A DNA stretch of 38,706 nt, taken from Deltaproteobacteria bacterium. Its GTDB lineage: Bacteria > Myxococcota_A > Polyangia > DRWM01 > JAAZOP01. Made by a program: the position numbers and the translations under genes. The stretch is from assembly GCA_016930215.1 (NCBI GenBank), contig JAFGHH010000046.1, forward strand, positions 1-38,706, read 5' to 3'. Shown one piece after another: positions 33,434 through 38,706 of the stretch (position 1 is the stretch's first letter; each line of letters begins with the position of its first letter). The notes beneath the pieces are model-generated. The model had not been told where the DNA came from. It saw nothing but the letters and a program-made list of their open reading frames with translations, and searched no databases.

Positions 33434-34288
33434 ATGGAGTTCAAGACGATCGGGGTGCTCGGGACGGGGCAGATGGGCGCGGGCATCGCGCAGGTGGCGG
33501 CCGAGGCCGGCCTGCGCGTGTTGATGGCCGACATCAATCGCGAGATCGCCGAGAAGGGCAAGGCCGGCATCGCCCGGCTGCTGGGCAAGGCGGTGGAGAA
33601 GGGCAAGCTCGACGCCGCTCGCCGCGAGGCCGTGCTGGCACGGCTCGAGCCGGTGGACTCGGTGGCCGCCTTCCAGAACGTCGACCTGGCGATCGAGGCC
33701 GCCACGGAACAGATCGAGCTGAAGCTCAAGCTGTTCCGGAGCATGGACGAGGCGTGCCCGGCGCGGGCCGTGCTGGCCACCAACACCTCCTCGATCTCGA
33801 TCACGCTCATCGCCGCCGCGACCAAGCGGCCGGCCCGGGTGATCGGGATGCACTTCATGAACCCCGTGCCCGTGATGAAGCTCGTGGAGCTGATCCGCGC
33901 GCTCCAGACCGACGACGAGACCTACGACGCGGTCAAGGCGCTGGCCGAGAAGATGGGCAAGACCTGCATCACCGCCAAGGACGCGCCCGGTTTCATCGTC
34001 AACCGGATCCTGCTGCCGATGCTCAACGAGGCCTGCTACGCCCTGATGGAGGGGCTCGGGACGCCCGAGGACATCGACAACGGCATCAAGCTCGGCCTGA
34101 ACCACCCGATGGGACCCCTGGCGCTGGCCGACCTGATCGGCCTGGATACCTGCCTGGCGATCGCCGAGGTGCTCCACAAGGGCCTGGGCGACGACAAGTA
34201 CCGGCCGTGTCCGCTGCTGCGCAAGTACGTCGAGGCGGGTTGGCTGGGCCGCAAGGTCAGGCGCGGATTCTACAAGTACGAAGGCTGA
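33434..34288 (+). CDS. 3-hydroxybutyryl-CoA dehydrogenase
   Basis: 284 residues, the typical single-function length. Interconverts 3-hydroxybutyryl-CoA and acetoacetyl-CoA with NAD(P). The Rossmann motif GVLGTGQMGAGIA opens the protein; catalytic His140 in GMHFMNPVP and Glu152 in KLVELI are present; the C-terminal helical domain has FIVNRILLPMLNEA, and GLNHPMGPLALADLIGLD. The cofactor loop ends in Asp (VLMADINRE), favouring NAD. GGAGG precedes the ATG. It sits between the thiolase and the hydratase in the same operon. Confidence 0.93.
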   Translation: MEFKTIGVLGTGQMGAGIAQVAAEAGLRVLMADINREIAEKGKAGIARLLGKAVEKGKLDAARREAVLARLEPVDSVAAFQNVDLAIEAATEQIELKLKLFRSMDEACPARAVLATNTSSISITLIAAATKRPARVIGMHFMNPVPVMKLVELIRALQTDDETYDAVKALAEKMGKTCITAKDAPGFIVNRILLPMLNEACYALMEGLGTPEDIDNGIKLGLNHPMGPLALADLIGLDTCLAIAEVLHKGLGDDKYRPCPLLRKYVEAGWLGRKVRRGFYKYEG

Positions 34289-34323
34289 ACGGCGGGCCGA
34301 GCGGCCCGCGACGGAGGCAAGCC

Positions 34324-35106
34324 ATGCCCTACGAGACGGTGCTGTTGGAGCGGGACGGGGCGGTCGCGGTGGTCACGATCAACCGGCCCGACAAGCTCAA
34401 CGCCCTCAACCCGCAGGTCTGCCGCGACCTGCTCGGGGCGCTGAGCGAGGCGGCGTGCGAGGACGCGGTGGGCGCGATCGTGCTCACCGGCGCCGGCGAC
34501 AAGGCGTTCGTGGCCGGCGCGGACATCGCCGCGATGTCGAAGATGTCCCCGATGGAAGGTCGGGCCTTCGCCGACCTCGGCCACGCCATCGGCGACACCA
34601 TCGCCGGCTGCCCGAAGCCGGTGGTCGCCGCGGTCAACGGCTTCGCGCTGGGCGGCGGCACCGAGCTCGCGATCGCCTGCGACGTGATCTACGCCGGCGA
34701 GAAGGCGAAGTTCGGACAGCCGGAGGTCAAGCTCGGGATCATCCCCGGCTTCGGCGGCACCCAACGCCTCGCTCGGCTCGTCGGCCTGCAGAAGGCCAAG
34801 GAGCTCGTGTTCAGCGGCGACACGATCGATGCCGCCGAGGCCCTGCGGATCGGCCTGGCCTGCGCCGTCTTCCCGCCCGCCGAGCTGCTCGGCAAGGCCA
34901 AGGAACTGGCCGGACGGATGGCCGCCGCCGGTCCCGTGGCCGTCGCCCAGGCCAAGCGCGCGATGAATCACGGCTACGACCTGCCGCTCCCCGCCGCGCT
35001 CGAGCTGGAGAAGCAGACCTTCGCGGCCCTGTTCGGCACCCACGACCAGCAGGAGGGGATGGGGGCCTTCCTGGCGAAACGCAAGCCCGCGTTCCAGGGG
35101 AAGTGA
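34324..35106 (+). CDS. Enoyl-CoA hydratase (crotonase family)
   Basis: 260 residues. Adds water to crotonyl-CoA to give 3-hydroxybutyryl-CoA. Both catalytic glutamates are in place, Glu114 in GGGTELAIACD and Glu134 in QPEVKLGIIPGFGGTQRL, together with the substrate-binding KAFVAGADIAAM loop. This places it with true short-chain hydratases rather than isomerases or other crotonase-fold enzymes. GGAGG precedes the ATG. It starts 35 bases after the dehydrogenase; the lipoprotein gene follows after 5 bases. Confidence 0.92.
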   Translation: MPYETVLLERDGAVAVVTINRPDKLNALNPQVCRDLLGALSEAACEDAVGAIVLTGAGDKAFVAGADIAAMSKMSPMEGRAFADLGHAIGDTIAGCPKPVVAAVNGFALGGGTELAIACDVIYAGEKAKFGQPEVKLGIIPGFGGTQRLARLVGLQKAKELVFSGDTIDAAEALRIGLACAVFPPAELLGKAKELAGRMAAAGPVAVAQAKRAMNHGYDLPLPAALELEKQTFAALFGTHDQQEGMGAFLAKRKPAFQGK

Positions 35107-35111
35107 CGACG

Positions 35112-35855
35112 ATGAGGCGATACGACGGCGAGTCGCGGCACCCGGCCGCGGGATGGTGGGGGGGATTCGTGCTTTGCGCCGCGCTGGCATTCGGTGGCCT
35201 CGCCGCCTGCCCCACGCCGGTGCCGCCCCCTCCTCCCCCACGGCCGCCCGCGCCGGTCGAGCCGCCGGACGACCCGAACGTCCAGGTCGAGACGATGGGG
35301 TCGCTCTCCCACGACGAGGTGCGGCGCACCTTCCAGAACGCCGCGCCCCGGCTCGTCGGCTGCTACGAGCAGGGGCTGCGTCGGGTCCGCAACCTGGCCG
35401 GCGACGTGCGGTTCCACGTCGGCGTGGCGCGCGACGGCTCCGTCAAGTGGGCCTTCGTCGAGGCTTCGCAGCTCGGCGACCACGCGGCGCTCGAATGCAT
35501 GCTGCAGGTCGTTCGCGGGACGACCTTCCCGCGGCCGCGCGGCGGCGATACCGAGGCCGTGTTCCCGATCGAGCTCGATCCGCCCGACGCGGTCGCCTAC
35601 CCCGCGACCTGGACCCCGAACCAGGTCCCGGAGATCGACGGGACCTACCGGCCCGAGATCGACGCCTGTCTCGACGGCAGCAGCGGCTACACGTTGACGC
35701 TCTACCTGGCGACCGGGGGGCTGGTGCAGGAGGCGGGCGCCACGCCGCCCGACGCCGACCATCAGGCGCAGGCCGATTGCCTGGCCGCCGCGGCGCGTAC
35801 CTGGCAGCTCGCGGACCCCGGCCCCGGCGGAGCCAAGGTCACCCTGGCCTTCTGA
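35112..35855 (+). CDS. AgmX/PglI C-terminal-domain lipoprotein
   Basis: 247 residues. A long N-terminal stretch leads to a hydrophobic core and the lipobox LAAC with Cys33, then a Pro-rich spacer (PPPPPPRPPAPVEPP). The following domain (about 65-165) shows the AgmX/PglI C-terminal pattern, related to TonB-type C termini: VRRTFQNAAPRLVGCYEQGL, GDVRFHVGVARDGSVKWAFV, ALECMLQVVRGTTFPRPRGG. Two cysteines flank the domain and may pair. A second, weaker half-copy may follow (IDACLDGSSGYTLTLYLATGG ... DCLAAAARTWQL). It is set within the beta-oxidation operon, 5 and 9 bases from its neighbours, which is unexpected for an envelope protein. The domain is typical of myxobacteria. Confidence 0.8.
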   Translation: MRRYDGESRHPAAGWWGGFVLCAALAFGGLAACPTPVPPPPPPRPPAPVEPPDDPNVQVETMGSLSHDEVRRTFQNAAPRLVGCYEQGLRRVRNLAGDVRFHVGVARDGSVKWAFVEASQLGDHAALECMLQVVRGTTFPRPRGGDTEAVFPIELDPPDAVAYPATWTPNQVPEIDGTYRPEIDACLDGSSGYTLTLYLATGGLVQEAGATPPDADHQAQADCLAAAARTWQLADPGPGGAKVTLAF

Positions 35856-35864
35856 GAGGGACCG

Positions 35865-37001
35865 ATGCAGTTCGAACCGACGCCCGAGCAGCTGCTGGTG
35901 CGGGACATGGCGCGCGACTTCGCGCGCCGGGAGATCGCCCCGGTCGCCGCGGCGCTCGACCGCGAGTCCCGCTTCCCGACGGAGATCCTCGCGCGCCTGG
36001 CCGACATCGGCATGATGGGCGTGAACGTCCGCGAGGAGTTCGGCGGAGCGCAGGCGGGGCCCGTGGCCTACGTCCTGGCGCTCACCGAGATCGCCGCCGC
36101 CTGCGCCTCGACCGCGGTGACGATGAGCGTGACCAACATGGTCGCGGAGGTGATCCAGCAGTTCGGCACCGACGAGCAGCGGCACCGGCACATCCCGAAG
36201 ATCACCAGCGGCGAGTACGCGGCGGGCGCCTTCGGCCTGTCCGAGCCGGGCGCCGGGAGCGACCCGGGCTCGATGACCACCACCGCGCGCCGCGACGGCG
36301 ACGGCTGGGTGCTCAACGGCGAGAAGGCCTGGATCACCTCCGGCGATCGCGCGGGCGTGATCGTGGTCTGGGCCCGCACCGGGGGACCGGGCACGGCGGG
36401 GCTCTCCGCGTTCCTGGTCGAGCCCGGGACGCCGGGCTTCGAGGTGGGGCGGCACGAGGACAAGATGGGCCTGCGGGCCTCCTCCACCGTGTCGCTGCAC
36501 TTCGACAGCTGCCGGCTGCCGGCCGGCGCGCTCCTGGGCGACGAGGGGCGCGGCTTCCGCATCGCGATGATGGCGCTCGACGGCGGCCGCCTCGGCATCT
36601 CCTCCCAGGGCCTCGGGATCGCCCGCGCCGCCCTGGAGGAGGCGACGGCCTACGCCCGGGACCGCCGGCAGTTCGGGCGGCCGATCGCCGAGTTCCAGGC
36701 GATCCAATGGATGCTGGCCGACTGCGCCGCGGAGTGGGACGCCGCCTGGCTGCTGCTGCTGCGCGCCGCCTGGCTCAAGGAACAGGGACGGCCGTTCTCC
36801 CGCGAAGCCTCGATGGCCAAGGTCTACGCCACCGAACGCGCCAACGCGATCTGTGCCCGCTGCTTCCAGGTCCACGGCGGCTACGGCTACGTCAAGGAGT
36901 ACCCGATCGAACGACACCTGCGCGACGCGCGGGTCACGACGATCTACGAGGGGACCAGCGAGGTCCAGCGCGTCGTGATCTCCCGCGCCACCCTGAAGTG
37001 A
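35865..37001 (+). CDS. Short-chain acyl-CoA dehydrogenase (butyryl-CoA type)
   Basis: 378 residues. FAD enzyme that oxidises butyryl-CoA to crotonyl-CoA, passing electrons to ETF. Seen: AGAFGLSEPGAGSDPGSM flavin/substrate loop (about residue 120), WITSGDRAGVIVVWA, KMGLRASSTVSLHFD, RRQFGRPIAEFQAIQWMLAD, the QVHGGYGYVKEYPIERHLRDAR signature, and catalytic Glu362 in IYEGTSEVQRVVI, the position used by short-chain members. Last gene of the operon; no etfAB is present in the window, so the electron acceptor genes must lie elsewhere. The ATG is preceded by GAGGGA. Confidence 0.92.
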   Translation: MQFEPTPEQLLVRDMARDFARREIAPVAAALDRESRFPTEILARLADIGMMGVNVREEFGGAQAGPVAYVLALTEIAAACASTAVTMSVTNMVAEVIQQFGTDEQRHRHIPKITSGEYAAGAFGLSEPGAGSDPGSMTTTARRDGDGWVLNGEKAWITSGDRAGVIVVWARTGGPGTAGLSAFLVEPGTPGFEVGRHEDKMGLRASSTVSLHFDSCRLPAGALLGDEGRGFRIAMMALDGGRLGISSQGLGIARAALEEATAYARDRRQFGRPIAEFQAIQWMLADCAAEWDAAWLLLLRAAWLKEQGRPFSREASMAKVYATERANAICARCFQVHGGYGYVKEYPIERHLRDARVTTIYEGTSEVQRVVISRATLK

Positions 37002-37014
37002 AATCGCCGCTCGT

Positions 37015-37043
37015 TTGACACCCCTGGGGTCGGATGGTAGCTT
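37015..37043 (+). promoter_or_regulatory. Strong promoter of the Cys-rich repeat gene
   Basis: A perfect TTGACA and TAGCTT are 17 bases apart; the spacer contains the small palindrome CCCCTGGGG. Transcription would start near 37050, about 26 bases before the ATG. It separates the Cys-rich gene from the operon. Confidence 0.65.
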
Positions 37044-37075
37044 GCCCGCGCCGGGGAATTTCGGTGAGGTGCAGC

Positions 37076-38236
37076 ATGATAAGGGCATATCACGCGATTC
37101 TGGCCGCGCTGGTGGTCGGGGTGCTGCTCGCGGTCGGCGTGCGGTGCGCGGGGACCGAGGAGGAGTGCACGCTGGCCGCACCGGCGACCTGCGGCGCCGA
37201 CGACTGCGTCGACCTTGCCAGCGACCCCGAGAACTGCGGCGCGTGCGGCCACAGCTGCAACGGCGGCAGCTGCGTCCGCGCTCTGTGCGTCTGCGGCGGG
37301 ACGACGTGCGCCGCGGGGTCGATCTGCTGCGACGGCGCCTGCGCCAACCTCAATTCCGACCGCGCCAACTGCGGCGCGTGCGGCATGGCCTGCCCCGACG
37401 GCATCGGTTGCACCCTCGGCGTCTGCACCGGCGAGGCCTGTCCGGGCGGCTGCGGCGACGGCCAGACCTGCTGCGGCCTCGGCTGCGTCGATACGCGCAG
37501 CGACTCCTCCAACTGCGGTAGCTGCGGTCATGTCTGCGACGCCGGGCAGATCTGCGACAACGGGATCTGCCTTACGTCGGCCTGCTCCCCGCCGTGCGTC
37601 CTCCCCGAGCGCTGCTGCGGCGAGACCTGCACGAACGTCACCACCGACGTCGACAACTGCGGCTACTGCGGCAACCGGTGCCTCGAGTCCGACCCGCCGC
37701 TCGCCGACCGCTGCGCCGAGATCGGCGGCCGCGCCCAGTGCGCCTGCGGCGGGACGGCCGCCTGCCGGACCGGCCAGATCTGCTGCGCCGACGGCTGCCG
37801 CAGCGTGACCGCCGACCCCAACAACTGCGGCGCCTGCGGCAACGTCTGCCCGGCCGGGCACACCTGCTCCTCGGGCGCCTGCGTCTGCGGGGCCACCGGC
37901 GGCCCGTGCGGCGAGGGCGAGGCCTGCTGCTCCGGCAGCTGCATCGACATCAGCAGCGACGTCCACAACTGCGGAGGCTGCGGCAGCGCCTGCAACCCCA
38001 CCCTCGCCGACGCCTGCGTCGACAGCGAGTGCAAGTGCGGCACGTCCAACGCGTGCCGCCCCGGCGCCGGGTTCATGTGCGCCATGGTCACCAACGCCGA
38101 ACGGTGCTGCTCGGGGGCCTGTCGCGCCATCGACAACACGGCGTGCGCCGACTGCGACACGCCGTGCGACGCGGAGCTGGAATGCACCGCCACGATGCTG
38201 CCGCTCTACCCCCCCTGCAGCTTCGCCTGCCAGTAG
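37076..38236 (+). CDS. Exported Cys-rich repeat protein (MXAN_6577-like)
   Basis: 386 residues. Begins with MIRAYHAILAALVVGVLLAVGVRC, a signal peptide; the Cys context is not a standard lipobox. The rest consists of Cys-rich units with the core D-x-x-N-C-G-x-C-G, seen six times (ENCGACG, ANCGACG, SNCGSCG, DNCGYCG, NNCGACG, HNCGGCG), each followed by C-x-x-G-x-C and CC-x-x-x-C. The last unit is degenerate (CADCDTPC). This type is characteristic of myxobacterial secreted proteins; likely a disulfide-rigid surface or extracellular protein of unknown role. The ATG at 37076 is chosen over one 14 codons earlier because it begins the signal peptide and has GAGGTG upstream. Confidence 0.82.
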   Translation: MIRAYHAILAALVVGVLLAVGVRCAGTEEECTLAAPATCGADDCVDLASDPENCGACGHSCNGGSCVRALCVCGGTTCAAGSICCDGACANLNSDRANCGACGMACPDGIGCTLGVCTGEACPGGCGDGQTCCGLGCVDTRSDSSNCGSCGHVCDAGQICDNGICLTSACSPPCVLPERCCGETCTNVTTDVDNCGYCGNRCLESDPPLADRCAEIGGRAQCACGGTAACRTGQICCADGCRSVTADPNNCGACGNVCPAGHTCSSGACVCGATGGPCGEGEACCSGSCIDISSDVHNCGGCGSACNPTLADACVDSECKCGTSNACRPGAGFMCAMVTNAERCCSGACRAIDNTACADCDTPCDAELECTATMLPLYPPCSFACQ

Positions 38237-38259
38237 CCCGCGAAACGGAGGGAAGACGA

Positions 38260-38706
38260 GTGTCCGCTCCAACGTATCGACCCTGGAGGCCGCATGCGCC
38301 CGCCGTCGCGGCGCTCGCCGCGGCAATCGCGCTCGCGACGCCCCTCGCCGCGGCCCAGACCGCCGCCGTCATGCCCGTCCGCTCGGCCGACGCCGCCCTC
38401 GCGGCCAACGTCGAGGGCGCGATCCGCGATGCGATGCTCGGCGCCGGCTACCTCCTGCAGTCCGGTCCCGCCGTCGCCACCGCCCTCAGCCAGCTCGGGC
38501 TGACCGAGATCACCACGATGGAGGAGGGCCACCGGCTGGGCGGCGCCCTCGGCGCCGAGCTGGTCCTCTCGGCCTCCGTCGAACCGACCTGGATCTCGAT
38601 CGCCGTGATGCACCTGCCCAGCGAGTCGATCGAGGTTCGCGAGGGCGAGCTGCCGGGCGAGTCGGTCAACGTGCCCGCCACCGTCGTCGCCAACCTCGCC
38701 GACGCC
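38260..38706 (+). CDS. Exported protein of unknown function (partial, 5' end)
   Basis: 149 residues before the window ends, in frame. A GTG start is preceded by GGAGGG. A signal peptide core (VAALAAAIALATPLAAAQ) ends at an AxA-like site. The mature part opens TAAVMPVRSADAALAANVEGAIRDAML, then a LGAELVLSASVEPTWISIAVM strand. The layout (a conserved strand, a helix predicting paralogue names in a small domain, then LGA-type helix and strand) resembles the TolB/LpoB-type N-terminal fold used in envelope assembly factors, but the likeness is weak. It follows the Cys-rich gene by 23 bases and probably shares its transcript. Confidence 0.6.
   Translation, partial: MSAPTYRPWRPHAPAVAALAAAIALATPLAAAQTAAVMPVRSADAALAANVEGAIRDAMLGAGYLLQSGPAVATALSQLGLTEITTMEEGHRLGGALGAELVLSASVEPTWISIAVMHLPSESIEVREGELPGESVNVPATVVANLADA

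Noticed and set aside
32229-37001. A complete fatty-acid oxidation locus.
   Set aside because: The four enzymes of the cycle are present, but no etfAB, acyl-CoA synthetase or bifunctional FadB is seen, so only a short-chain module is claimed.
1-38706. tRNA, rRNA and CRISPR features.
   Set aside because: No cloverleaf, rRNA core or regular short-repeat array was found by eye on either strand; the only long periodic DNA is the protein-coding TPR repeat.

Overview
The window reads as chromosomal DNA of a very GC-rich bacterium with myxobacterial (Myxococcota, former deltaproteobacterial) character. The clues are an AgmX/PglI-type C-terminal domain lipoprotein, a Cys-rich protein built of Asn-Cys-Gly-x-Cys-Gly repeats, a giant cytoplasmic TPR protein, several lipoproteins, and promoters of sigma-70 form standing out as small AT-richer spots. 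No tRNA, rRNA, CRISPR array or phage module is visible. The species cannot be named from this sequence.

Layout. Positions 1-3720 are accessory: the tail of an IS21-type IstB helper ATPase overlaps a RepA-like ATPase gene, followed by a large nested inverted repeat, a decayed RHS/YD-repeat fragment, a minus-strand AAA/DUF4143 ATPase, and about 300 bases without a recognisable gene. Positions 3721-6431 (minus) carry coaE behind an unusual fusion of a tryptophanase/tyrosine phenol-lyase fold with an FMN nitroreductase domain. Divergently, 6727-10256 holds a patatin-like phospholipase, a BtuF-like metal-receptor protein without signal peptide, and an exported lamin-tail-domain protein. Then come a HU/IHF-type DNA-binding protein, an NAD-dependent epimerase, a chalcone-isomerase-like exported protein, an M19 dipeptidase, a DUF2505 protein, a DUF72 protein, the release-factor methyltransferase PrmC, a small exported protein, a tandem receiver protein, an M29/NicX-like metallopeptidase and an MlaC-like periplasmic protein.

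From 19564 the window is dominated by TPR proteins. A minus-strand TPR lipoprotein is divergent from an 11.2 kb gene for a 3727-residue soluble TPR-like protein with a repeat of about 72 residues. Downstream is a tight operon of thiolase, 3-hydroxyacyl-CoA dehydrogenase, enoyl-CoA hydratase, an AgmX/PglI-type lipoprotein and acyl-CoA dehydrogenase. Together the four enzymes give a short-chain beta-oxidation / butyryl-CoA cycle (acetyl-CoA, acetoacetyl-CoA, 3-hydroxybutyryl-CoA, crotonyl-CoA, butyryl-CoA); no etfAB is in the window. The window ends with the Cys-rich repeat protein, behind its own strong promoter, and the start of another exported protein.

The strongest candidate for something new is the tryptophanase-nitroreductase fusion. 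It keeps the PLP lysine, but by reading the sequence against the known enzyme numbering it has lost both residues that hydrogen-bond the PLP O3' atom. The giant TPR protein, with a regular super-repeat and six extra-helix inserts, comes second.
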